NCBI GenBank assembly: GCA_910584575.1
Contig: CAJUBG010000069.1
Span: 1-17,956, forward strand
Reading direction: 5' to 3'
From: an uncultured Dorea sp.
GTDB taxonomy: Bacteria; Bacillota; Clostridia; Lachnospirales; Lachnospiraceae
DNA: 17,956 nucleotides
The notes under the pieces are model-generated. The model searched no databases. It had not been told where the DNA came from and was given only the letters and a program-made list of their open reading frames with translations. The position numbers were made by a program, and so were the translations under genes. This document shows, piece by piece, positions 7,129 to 14,559 of the stretch (position 1 is the first letter of the stretch; each line of letters opens with the position of its first letter).

Positions 7129-10100
7129 TCTTTAAATCTCCTTAACGCTGTCATCTTAACATTTTCAATCACTTTATCAATTATGTCAAACGGCAGACTT
7201 AATCTCCCCATACATTCATAGCGGTAGAACAAATCGTCAATATCCTGGTCAATCTTGGAATGGATGCTTGTATTGTGCGTCCAGTCCACCTTACTATGTT
7301 TTTCTATGATATCCGTAATCTCTATTGCAAGATCCGCAACCAATTCCTGCTTTGACTGCTTTTTTCCCCCACGATATACGCTCTCCTCCGCCATCCTGTC
7401 AGACTTTTCTGTTTTATCCAACTCATCGAATAATATTGCCCCTGTTACACCATAAAAAGCCTGGGCATGGAGATTATCCTTTAATTTCTCCGGATATTTT
7501 ATATCCGTGACACCGGCTGTATAATCCTCCATAATCGCACATATTCTGGAGTGATACTCCGCATCCGTTATAACTTTTTCTTGATACTGTCTTAAAGTCT
7601 CCTTAATGCGTTTGGAAAAGCTCTCATAGTATGCCGGATTTTCTTCATACTTTTCATGAATATTCTTTGACATTCTTGAACGGATGGCGTCCGCCTTCGC
7701 GCGCAAAGTTCCCAGTTCCTCTAATTCTTTTTCCAATTCTGACCGATTCAAAATATCCACCGGCTCTGTAATCTGCTTCAAGCCTGCAACCGATAAATGG
7801 GTATCCAGTAAATTCTGCATCTGTTTTTCGTATTCTTTATGGTCAACCCCATCACTATAACGTATCTTCACAGAGCGTCTTATCTTGGAATAGAAGCCGA
7901 ATGCATCCTGATATCTGGTTCGTTCCCCGCCCGGCATATCCTGGTACGCCTTCTCGGAATTCAATACTACGGCCAAATCTTTTCCAAAACTACAAAGCAA
8001 ATGGTAGAAGTCATTTCGTATGGCTTCATCTGCAAGAAACAGCTCTATTTCCTCCGGCTCTTTGCTGTTATGAACAGGAAGAAACAGATTCTCCAACCGA
8101 GAGTAAGACTGGCGCAAGTTAGCTACCACTCCCATGATATCCACAATCGTCCCCTTCAAGTCACATGCATCAAACTGCTCTAAGCCTGCGCCGCTGTACA
8201 TATTCACCGCGTCATCCAATTCTTGAATTAGCCCTCTGTAATCCACAATCAAGCCGTAATCTTTCCCTTCATGCAAACGGTTCGTCCTTGCGATAGCCTG
8301 CAAAAGGCCATGTTCCTTTAATTCTTTATCAATATAAAGCACCTGGCATAAAGGCGCGTCAAATCCTGTTAAAAGTTTACTGCATACAATAAGAATATCG
8401 ACATCCCCATCCACGAACCTGCTTTTGACGGAATCTTCATACGAGTCGGCGTCACCGTACCGCTTCATCATCCTATTCCAGTAAGCAGCAACCTTGTCGT
8501 CTATTCCGTCCTCTATATCGTCTACACCTTCGCGCATATCCGGCGGCGATATACAAACTTCACAACTAAGCTCGCCAAACTGTTCAAAACATTCCAGATA
8601 TGACACGGCGTCTCTCTTTCTGTTCGTCGCAAGCATAGCCTTGAAGCCTGTCGCCTGGTATCCCGTGACAAAATGATTATTAATGTCAAGGGCAATTCGC
8701 TTGATTCTGGCTTCTGTCGATGTAAGCCGCTTCATGCTGCTCCATTTCCTTTTTAAATCAATCTTCTGCTTGTCATTTAACCGCTTTGTAGCCTGCTCAA
8801 ACCATAAATCAATATTTTCTTCGTCTACCCTCTGTTCCACGAACCTGCCTTCATAGATTAAGGGGACAATCGCCTTATCATTTACACCGTCTATCAGCGT
8901 ATATTTATGAATAGGCTTCCCGAACTTCGTCAAGGTATTCTTCTCTTTCTTCATCAGCGGGGTTCCCGTAAATCCAATATAACACGCATTCGGAAATACA
9001 ACACGCATCTTTGCGGCAAGTTCCCCGTAATTAGAACGGTGGCTTTCATCTACGAGCACAAAAATATCTCTGCTTCGCGCCTTCAATCCGCTTTTTTCAA
9101 CCGTGTTAAACTTATGAATCACCGTGGTTATGATATCTGCCTTCCCTTCCCTAATAATATCAATCAGATTCTTGCCGGAGGTGGCGCGCGCCGGCCTGCA
9201 TCTGGTATGTGAAAATGTCTTGGCAATCTGCTTATCAAGCTCTTTCCGGTCAGTCACGATTACTACCTTGGGCTCTAACTCCTCCATTTCCTCCAGTATA
9301 TATTTGGCAAGCATTACCATTGTTAATGACTTGCCTGAGCCTTGTGTATGCCAGATTACTCCGCTTTGACGATTCCCCTCGTTATCATTCGCGCTAATTG
9401 TTTTCAGAATCTCTTTGATGGCAAAATACTGCTGATATCTGCATATTTTCTTGACATTAGCGTCATACACCACAAAATATTTTGTCAACTCTAATAACCG
9501 TCTTTTTGAAAAAAGAGAGATAATATTCTCATCCTGCACCGTTGGGGTTCTATCCTGAATGTATTTCTTTTTATTCTTGTCTAAAAACTCCTGGTTTTCT
9601 TCCTTCCATACACTCCAAAATTTCTTCTGTGTACCTGCCGTCGCATATTTTACAAAATTCTTATTGGTGGACATGACAAGCTGCACATATTTGAATAATT
9701 GTGGAATACAATCCTTCTGCTGATTGCGGTTCATCTGTTCGATGCCTTGGCTTACATCATTCACCGGCGCTTTACATTCGATTACCGCAAATGGAATACC
9801 ATTTACAAACAATACAATATCCGGACGTGCCGTGTACTCGCCGTCGCTGCTTGTGACAGTAAATTCTTCCGTCAAATGGAACACATTATTCTCTATATTC
9901 TCCCAGTCAATATATTTTAAATCGAAGCTTAATACCTTTCCGCCGCCGACCGTCTCAAGGTAGCTTCGTCCAAGCATAAGTGCGTCATATATCTTCTCAT
10001 TGGTTTTGATTAGGCCATCCGTCAGAGGTTCGTCCAGTTCATCAATGGCACGCTCGATATTGGCGGATGAAAATTCCTGTTCTACTCCGCCAAATTCAAA

Positions 10101-10274
10101 ACGGTTTAACCTGCGCAGTTGATTGCGGAGGATTCCTTTCAATAGAACTTGGTATGTACTGCCTCTTAGCTGCGTACAGTCTTTCGGGGGGATATAGGTA
10201 TACCCCAGTCTTTCCAGTAATTCGATTGCCGGATGTTTGCTTATGTTTTTTTCTAAATATTTATCCTTATTCAT
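7125..10274 (-). CDS. hsdR: Type I restriction enzyme, restriction and translocation subunit
   Basis: A 1049-residue motor-nuclease subunit. The N-terminal nuclease has the PD-(D/E)xK residues Asp152 in RPDIVLF and Glu166/Lys168 in IECKAP. The SF2 helicase core has Walker A HTQGSGKS (309-316), DESH (409-412), a GFTGTPL motif and a final AIARTNR motif. The C-terminal third is helical and probably docks on the methylase. With HsdM and HsdS it cleaves unmodified DNA after ATP-driven translocation. All catalytic residues look intact, so the enzyme should be active. It starts 15 bases after the hsdS stop, and its stop overlaps the metallopeptidase start. Length is normal for the family. Confidence 0.95.
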   Translation of the reverse strand: MNKDKYLEKNISKHPAIELLERLGYTYIPPKDCTQLRGSTYQVLLKGILRNQLRRLNRFEFGGVEQEFSSANIERAIDELDEPLTDGLIKTNEKIYDALMLGRSYLETVGGGKVLSFDLKYIDWENIENNVFHLTEEFTVTSSDGEYTARPDIVLFVNGIPFAVIECKAPVNDVSQGIEQMNRNQQKDCIPQLFKYVQLVMSTNKNFVKYATAGTQKKFWSVWKEENQEFLDKNKKKYIQDRTPTVQDENIISLFSKRRLLELTKYFVVYDANVKKICRYQQYFAIKEILKTISANDNEGNRQSGVIWHTQGSGKSLTMVMLAKYILEEMEELEPKVVIVTDRKELDKQIAKTFSHTRCRPARATSGKNLIDIIREGKADIITTVIHKFNTVEKSGLKARSRDIFVLVDESHRSNYGELAAKMRVVFPNACYIGFTGTPLMKKEKNTLTKFGKPIHKYTLIDGVNDKAIVPLIYEGRFVEQRVDEENIDLWFEQATKRLNDKQKIDLKRKWSSMKRLTSTEARIKRIALDINNHFVTGYQATGFKAMLATNRKRDAVSYLECFEQFGELSCEVCISPPDMREGVDDIEDGIDDKVAAYWNRMMKRYGDADSYEDSVKSRFVDGDVDILIVCSKLLTGFDAPLCQVLYIDKELKEHGLLQAIARTNRLHEGKDYGLIVDYRGLIQELDDAVNMYSGAGLEQFDACDLKGTIVDIMGVVANLRQSYSRLENLFLPVHNSKEPEEIELFLADEAIRNDFYHLLCSFGKDLAVVLNSEKAYQDMPGGERTRYQDAFGFYSKIRRSVKIRYSDGVDHKEYEKQMQNLLDTHLSVAGLKQITEPVDILNRSELEKELEELGTLRAKADAIRSRMSKNIHEKYEENPAYYESFSKRIKETLRQYQEKVITDAEYHSRICAIMEDYTAGVTDIKYPEKLKDNLHAQAFYGVTGAILFDELDKTEKSDRMAEESVYRGGKKQSKQELVADLAIEITDIIEKHSKVDWTHNTSIHSKIDQDIDDLFYRYECMGRLSLPFDIIDKVIENVKMTALRRFKD

Positions 10275-10289
10275 TCTCTCACCGTTCTT

Positions 10290-11552
10290 TTACTTTTCAA
10301 CCACTCGTACAATTCCTGTCAAGAGAAGCTGCATCATGGCTTTTTTCTCTAGTTTTATCTGCTCTAATTGTTTTTCTAATAATTCGATTTCTTTGTCTGC
10401 GGTAGCCAGGACTTTGGCGATTGCTTTTTGTTCTTCAAATTTAGGAATAGCAATACTGATATTACATAACTTTGTAAATTTTAATGATTGTCTTGTACCT
10501 CCTTGCTGCAATATTTTTATATACTTTTTAAATGGAAAGTTGTTCATCATATAATATACATATTGGGGAACTGCTATCTTTTCATTGACACAAAAAACAG
10601 AATATGCTGGACTTATTATTCCCTTCTCACAAATATTCTGTATATTAAACGTATAATTTCCGTCATCACTCATTGTTCTATATGTAAATTCACCTCTATT
10701 TACTATTTTATACCCTATGTTTTCCTTACTAGCAACTTGCTTTTGGAAATAATCTTTTTGAAAAAAAATGCCTTTTCTTGAAGAAGTCAAAACAGGATAT
10801 TCATTATTTTTTACTGATTTTTGATTAACTTCTGCCAAAAAATCAGTAAGATTAGTTTCTTCCCACTTAGCTTTAAATCCTGACAAATGTTTTTTTGCTG
10901 TAAGCAAATTCTGCATAAACCACTTCTTTTGTCTCTGCTTTACCTTTATTAACTCATCCTGTTTAAAAAACAAATTATTATACTTAATCAATATTTCTGC
11001 AATACGACCTTGTTCATTGTAAGGCGGACAAACAATATAACTTTTCATAAACCTATCTTGTCCTAATGTTTTGTTTCTTCCGGCGCCTCCTGGAGAAGCA
11101 TCTTTTAGTATCCTCTCTCCCATAGACGTCATAAAATATTGTATAAGATAGTCTACCAATATTCTATTTCCAATCGGTCTATACATTGGGAATCTGTGCG
11201 AAGCAATCATTCCAGCTTCATCCTCTGTAGTTTTCCCAATTGCTTGTTCCCATGCAAAAACTATATTTACAATAAAGCAATTTGGCTCTATCCAATAGAC
11301 TTTTTTATTCCCTAACTCTTTACCGGTAACTTCTTCTTTATAAAATAATCCTCTCCCATGTGAACGAATTCCTATCTGTATATATTTCCTCTCCGCTTCA
11401 ACATTTACAGGATTATCCACACGTTCTAAGCAATCTTTAATCTGCACCACCTCCCAATCATTGGGAATAATACCTAACTTAGTTTTCTTATACCCTTTTG
11501 GAACCTCCCCTCTCTTTATCATCTCAATCCGTTCTCTTATGTCTTCTCGCAC
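10290..11552 (-). CDS. hsdS: Type I restriction enzyme, full-length specificity subunit with two target-recognition domains
   Basis: A 420-residue HsdS. A short N-terminal stretch leads to LGIIPNDWEVVQI (about 26-38), which opens target-recognition domain 1 (to about 180). A central helix with LIKVKQRQKKWFMQNLL (201-217) follows. Domain 2 begins at KAKWEETNLTDFL (about 228) and ends near 375, closed by a second helix rich in Glu, Lys and Leu. Each domain reads one half of a split DNA site. The start is GTG at 11552; the binding site before it is weak, and coupling to the dinD-like stop 17 bases upstream is likely. The coding sequence is clearly more AT-rich than hsdM or hsdR, as expected of exchangeable recognition domains. 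Confidence 0.93.
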   Translation of the reverse strand: MREDIRERIEMIKRGEVPKGYKKTKLGIIPNDWEVVQIKDCLERVDNPVNVEAERKYIQIGIRSHGRGLFYKEEVTGKELGNKKVYWIEPNCFIVNIVFAWEQAIGKTTEDEAGMIASHRFPMYRPIGNRILVDYLIQYFMTSMGERILKDASPGGAGRNKTLGQDRFMKSYIVCPPYNEQGRIAEILIKYNNLFFKQDELIKVKQRQKKWFMQNLLTAKKHLSGFKAKWEETNLTDFLAEVNQKSVKNNEYPVLTSSRKGIFFQKDYFQKQVASKENIGYKIVNRGEFTYRTMSDDGNYTFNIQNICEKGIISPAYSVFCVNEKIAVPQYVYYMMNNFPFKKYIKILQQGGTRQSLKFTKLCNISIAIPKFEEQKAIAKVLATADKEIELLEKQLEQIKLEKKAMMQLLLTGIVRVVEK

Positions 11553-11569
11553 TCGCTCTCACCGCCGTT

Positions 11570-12061
11570 CTACGCTTTTTCCACTCTCTTGGCTTCCTCT
11601 CTCTCAATCTGCTTGATACTCTTTCTTGGCGTCGGCAAATCCTCTGGCATGGTTCCGCCAAGTTCCGCAATCGTCTGTCTGACTTTCTTCCCTACTTCGT
11701 AATGCACTTCTCCCGCCGACTCTTTTCCGATTACACGTTCGCGTCTCAGCTTTTCATCTGTCTGCGTGGCACGGAATAGATTCGCCGCAAGCTCTGTACT
11801 CCCCATATGGTCAAGTATCTTCTGGCTTTCACTTCCTATTCTGACCATCTCGCTCACCTGGGCGAAATGGTCTTCAACATTATTCCCACTCTGTTCACAT
11901 GCTTTCATAGCTTTCTTAATGACAGGTAAAAACTTATTAAATTCTATATACTCCAAAGCCTTTTGAAGCTCTCTCGAATACCAGAACTCTTGTCCATACT
12001 CATTCACATGCTTAATATTCTCAAATACAGCCTCCTGATATTCCATCATCTTATCACTCAT
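11570..12061 (-). CDS. dinD: DinD-like protein with a large internal in-frame deletion
   Basis: A 163-residue protein matching both ends of the DNA-damage-inducible protein D family but not its middle. Residues 12-80 fit the family N-terminus (FENIKHVNEYGQEFWYSREL, then ACEQSGNNVEDHF). Residues 82-155 fit the family C-terminus (ILDHMGSTELAANLFRATQT, then ELGGTMPEDLPTPRKSIKQ). Family members are about 275 residues, so roughly 110 residues are missing at the junction near residue 80/81 (about 11821). E. coli DinD inhibits RecA activities; genes of this family often sit inside hsd operons. The start overlaps the hsdM stop by four bases. Whether the short form still works is unknown. Confidence 0.85.
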   Translation of the reverse strand: MSDKMMEYQEAVFENIKHVNEYGQEFWYSRELQKALEYIEFNKFLPVIKKAMKACEQSGNNVEDHFAQVSEMVRIGSESQKILDHMGSTELAANLFRATQTDEKLRRERVIGKESAGEVHYEVGKKVRQTIAELGGTMPEDLPTPRKSIKQIEREEAKRVEKA

Positions 12062-13590
12062 AACCCCAACTCCTTTAAATACACATCCATCTGCGCCTGC
12101 ACTTCTTTTAATTCCCTCTCAATACTCGCAATATTTGCGCGCACATCCTCAATATCCACCATCTCCTCATCTTCAAACGTATCTACATAACGAGGGATAT
12201 TCAGATTGTACTCATTCTCTTTCATCTCATCATATGAAGCAACATAAGAATACTTATCTTTTGTCTCATATGCCTTATAGGCAGAAGCAATCGCATCAAT
12301 ATCTTCATCCCGCAAAACATTCTGATTCTTTCCTTTTTCAAAATGCCCCTCACCGCTGGCATCTATAAACAACACCTCCCGTCGGTTCCGATTCTTCTTA
12401 AACACAAGGATGCACGCCGGAATTGATGTCCCGTAAAACAAATTCGCAGGCAGCCCGATTACCGCGTCTAACAAATTAGAATCCACAATCTGCTGCCGAA
12501 TCCTTCCTTCTGACGCCCCTCTGAACAGAACCCCGTGAGGCAGAACAACCGCCATCCTTCCGTTCTTGGCGTCAAGACAATTCAGCATATGGAGGACAAA
12601 GGCATAATCTCCCTTACTTGACGGCGGTACTCCCCAGTCAAAACGGTGATACATGTCAAGTTCAGCCGACATCTTAGGCTTCTTTTTCTCATCCGTAGCA
12701 TCCGGAAGAAATCCACTGTCCCATTTATCGAGACTGAACGGCGGATTCGCAACTACTACCTGGAACGTCATTAATTTATCGTCCTCTAAATTCTGTGGGT
12801 TCGATAAAGTATCTCCCTGCCAGATTCTTGCATCGTCAATTCCATGTAAAAACATATTCATACTGCATAACGCCCACGTCTGCATATTCTTTTCCTGTCC
12901 GTAGATTGCAACCTTTTTCGTATCAGCCTGCGCATACGCTTTCAACAATAATCCGCCGCTTCCACAGGTCGGATCATAAATCCGGTCATTCACTTTAGGC
13001 TCTGCCAGCCTCGCAACCAACTTCGATACCTGGCTTGGCGTAAAAAATTCACCGCCCTTTTTTCCGGCGTCAGACGCAAAATTCGCAATCATGTATTCAT
13101 AAGCATCGCCTATGATATCATTACTCTCCAATACCGAAGGACGCAAATCCAGCGTATGGAAATCAGTCAGTAAATTCTTAAGAATTCCATTCTTCTCCTT
13201 TTTTTCACCAAAATCCACCGGCGAATTAAAATCAATCGCACGAAATACATTCCTTAATTTCCCACTATTGTGTTCTTCAATGCTATTCAACGCAATATTA
13301 ATCTTCTGTCCAATCTCTGAGTCGTTACGATTCTCATACAGATAATAAAATGTTGCGTCTTCATCCAAAGTAAACGGTTCTCTCCCCATCGCTCTTTTCA
13401 CTCTGCGCTCATCACCCGCATACTGCTTCATGTATTTCTCTTTTGTCTCTATACAAACGTCGCTTAAATATTTAACAAAAAGCATAGAAAGGACGTAATC
13501 TTTATACCTAGAGCTGTCAATCTTCCCCCTGAAACTATCGCAGGCTTTCCATAACACAGTCTCAATATCACTCTTTGTCGTCTTTTTCAT
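12058..13590 (-). CDS. hsdM: Type I restriction enzyme, adenine methyltransferase subunit
   Basis: A 510-residue N6-adenine methyltransferase. An N-terminal helical HsdM domain (about 1-150) is followed by GEFFTPSQVSKLV (180-192), the S-adenosylmethionine motif DPTCGSGG (206-213) and the catalytic NPPF (282-285). The C-terminus is a helix that packs on HsdS. It methylates the recognition site chosen by HsdS, protecting host DNA, and is needed for cleavage too. Its start overlaps the end of the upstream half-HsdS gene by 23 bases, and its stop overlaps the dinD-like start by four. All key residues are present. Confidence 0.95.
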   Translation of the reverse strand: MKKTTKSDIETVLWKACDSFRGKIDSSRYKDYVLSMLFVKYLSDVCIETKEKYMKQYAGDERRVKRAMGREPFTLDEDATFYYLYENRNDSEIGQKINIALNSIEEHNSGKLRNVFRAIDFNSPVDFGEKKEKNGILKNLLTDFHTLDLRPSVLESNDIIGDAYEYMIANFASDAGKKGGEFFTPSQVSKLVARLAEPKVNDRIYDPTCGSGGLLLKAYAQADTKKVAIYGQEKNMQTWALCSMNMFLHGIDDARIWQGDTLSNPQNLEDDKLMTFQVVVANPPFSLDKWDSGFLPDATDEKKKPKMSAELDMYHRFDWGVPPSSKGDYAFVLHMLNCLDAKNGRMAVVLPHGVLFRGASEGRIRQQIVDSNLLDAVIGLPANLFYGTSIPACILVFKKNRNRREVLFIDASGEGHFEKGKNQNVLRDEDIDAIASAYKAYETKDKYSYVASYDEMKENEYNLNIPRYVDTFEDEEMVDIEDVRANIASIERELKEVQAQMDVYLKELGL

Positions 13591-14176
13591 ATTCTTTATC
13601 CCTCATCTCTCTCTGAATTCTATCAATTGCAGTCTCATAATATAACTTCTTCTGTTCCTTTAAACGCTCTAACAAATCCAACTCTTTTTTCGCTAACAGA
13701 TTCAGCCTCGCAATTCTTTGCTGCTGTTCCAAGCTAAGTATCTCTATATCAAGGCATGCGTATGACTTAGGCTTTATTGTTCCTATCATAATACTGCTGA
13801 CATTCTGCGTAAGCTTTTCCCGTATCTTTTTCGTATTCAACAGCCAATACAAATATTCTGGCAGTAACCGATTGTCAGGACGTATAATCACAAAATGAGA
13901 CGGAACCACAACTCCTTTCCATTCTTCATCAATCAATACAGCCGTATACGGCGTTGTAAGCCTTACCACAATATCTCCTGATTGGGTTAAATACTCTGCC
14001 GGAAGTGTTTCTTTTGCGCCAAAGTCTTCAACATATGTTCTCTCAATATATCCATCAGGATGAATAGAACGCAGATTTAATTGTTTATACCTGACCACTT
14101 CGTTACACGGCTGCTTCGCTTGCTTTCTCGCCATGACCAATCCGGTTTTAATCGTTGCTAATTCATTCAGCTTCAC
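13568..14176 (-). CDS. Half-length HsdS-like specificity protein (one target-recognition domain)
   Basis: A 202-residue protein resembling one half of an HsdS. It has a single recognition domain (residues 1 to about 150, with KLNELATIKTGLVMARKQ at the start and the conserved region-like LSLEQQQRIARLNLLAKKE near 150-170). A charged C-terminal helix then runs to the end. Full HsdS proteins have two such units; half-size forms can work as homodimers. It is the first gene of the operon, directly before hsdM, while a complete hsdS lies downstream. It is not a stray fragment: it has its own GTG start with GGAGG 6-7 bases upstream, and overlaps hsdM by 23 bases. The role is unclear: an alternative specificity protein or a modulator. 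Confidence 0.8.
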   Translation of the reverse strand: MKLNELATIKTGLVMARKQAKQPCNEVVRYKQLNLRSIHPDGYIERTYVEDFGAKETLPAEYLTQSGDIVVRLTTPYTAVLIDEEWKGVVVPSHFVIIRPDNRLLPEYLYWLLNTKKIREKLTQNVSSIMIGTIKPKSYACLDIEILSLEQQQRIARLNLLAKKELDLLERLKEQKKLYYETAIDRIQREMRDKEYEKDDKE

Positions 14177-14212
14177 TTTTTACCTCCATTTGATTTTATG
14201 ATAAAATGCATA

Positions 14213-14241
14213 TTGAAAATGATTTCTGCATATGCTATAAT
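14213..14241 (+). promoter_or_regulatory. Promoter of a plus-strand small RNA
   Basis: TTGAAA (14213-14218) and TATAAT (14236-14241) are 17 bases apart, and TG stands one base before the -10, giving an extended -10. It points away from the hsd operon, into the small-ORF locus. TGCATAT occurs twice (14207-14213 and 14227-14233), exactly 20 bases apart, overlapping the -35 and the spacer, and could be a regulator site. No ORF follows it on the plus strand before the terminator. Confidence 0.7.
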
Positions 14242-14247
14242 GCCAGT

Positions 14248-14335
14248 AGGCAAAAGAAATGAAAAGTCCACGTTGACAAAGAATCGAATCCCCAAACTGT
14301 AATGCCGTACAGTTTGGGGATTCTTCTTTTCTTTT
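14248..14335 (+). ncRNA. Predicted small antisense RNA (candidate antitoxin RNA)
   Basis: The promoter at 14213-14241 and the terminator at 14286-14335 define a transcript of about 88 nucleotides with no coding capacity. It would be complementary to the 3' untranslated part of the small-ORF mRNA transcribed from the other side. The 5' single-stranded part (about 14248-14285) is A-rich. This convergent, 3'-overlapping geometry is that of type I toxin-antitoxin pairs such as txpA/ratA and bsrG/SR4. The transcription start is estimated from the -10 position. Expression and pairing are inferred. Confidence 0.55.
14286..14335 (+). terminator. Strong hairpin terminator of the small RNA
   Basis: A perfect 16-bp stem, arms 14286-14301 and 14308-14323 with a 6-base loop, is followed by a T-rich tail (TTCTTTTCTTTT, 14324-14335) on the plus strand. 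On the minus strand the same hairpin is followed by a poor T stretch (GATTCTTTG), so termination of the small-ORF or hsd-directed transcript there would be weak. Confidence 0.85.
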
Positions 14336-14358
14336 ATAGTGGCCAAGCGCCCACTAGG

Positions 14359-14457
14359 CTATTTGTTGCTCTTGCCGTCACTGTCTAACCATTTGATGAT
14401 GTAGTGGCAAGCCACACCAGCCGTAACAGTGATTAAGAAAGAAATGAAAATCTCCAA
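14359..14457 (-). CDS. 32-residue single-TM peptide, candidate type I toxin
   Basis: A 33-codon ORF starting at TTG, with AGGAGG (14471-14466) 8 bases upstream, and ending in TAG at 14361-14359. An upstream GTG in the same frame overlaps the binding site and cannot be the start. The peptide has a hydrophobic helix at about residues 3-21 (EIFISFLITVTAGVACHYII) and a short charged tail KWLDSDGKSNK. This design, together with its own strong promoter, structured leader and facing antisense RNA, matches membrane-acting type I toxins. I do not recognise a named family; small ORFs of similar look are often left unannotated in Clostridia. A 6-bp hairpin (14337-14356) follows the stop codon directly. 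Confidence 0.65.
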   Translation of the reverse strand: MEIFISFLITVTAGVACHYIIKWLDSDGKSNK

Positions 14458-14472
14458 CGCTGACACCTCCTC

Positions 14473-14499
14473 CCTGTTGCCAGGTATCGGTGAGCAACA
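14473..14499 (-). promoter_or_regulatory. Leader hairpins next to the small-ORF ribosome binding site
   Basis: On the minus strand CCTG-GCAA-CAGG (14484-14473) forms a tight stem with a GCAA tetraloop one base before AGGAGG. TGTTGC (14499-14494), at the probable 5' end of the mRNA, can instead pair with GCAACA (14480-14475). The two foldings exclude each other, so access of ribosomes to this very strong binding site could be modulated. Confidence 0.45.
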
Positions 14500-14504
14500 T
14501 AGAA

Positions 14505-14533
14505 ATTATAGCATATTATTCCATATACGTCAA
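14505..14533 (-). promoter_or_regulatory. Promoter of the 32-residue ORF, possibly also feeding the hsd operon
   Basis: On the minus strand TTGACG (14533-14528) and TATAAT (14510-14505) are 17 bases apart, with TG one base before the -10. It is the best promoter on this strand in the whole region and lies just past the araC-type gene. No comparable promoter is visible between the small ORF and the half-hsdS gene. Confidence 0.75.
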
Positions 14534-14559
14534 ATATTTTGTTATGTGTAATTTGAACA

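Noticed and set aside
10237..10554. Plus-strand open frame of 105 codons across the hsdS/hsdR junction
   Set aside because: It is antisense to well-supported genes, has low-complexity Phe/Ser-rich composition and no ribosome binding site.
10290..14176. Possible phase-variable specificity locus because two hsdS-type genes are present
   Set aside because: The half-HsdS and full HsdS lie in the same orientation, share no long inverted repeats that I can see, and no site-specific recombinase gene is in the window.
14464..14466. GTG as start of the 32-residue ORF
   Set aside because: It overlaps the AGGAGG sequence itself; the TTG at 14457-14455 has the correct 8-base spacing.
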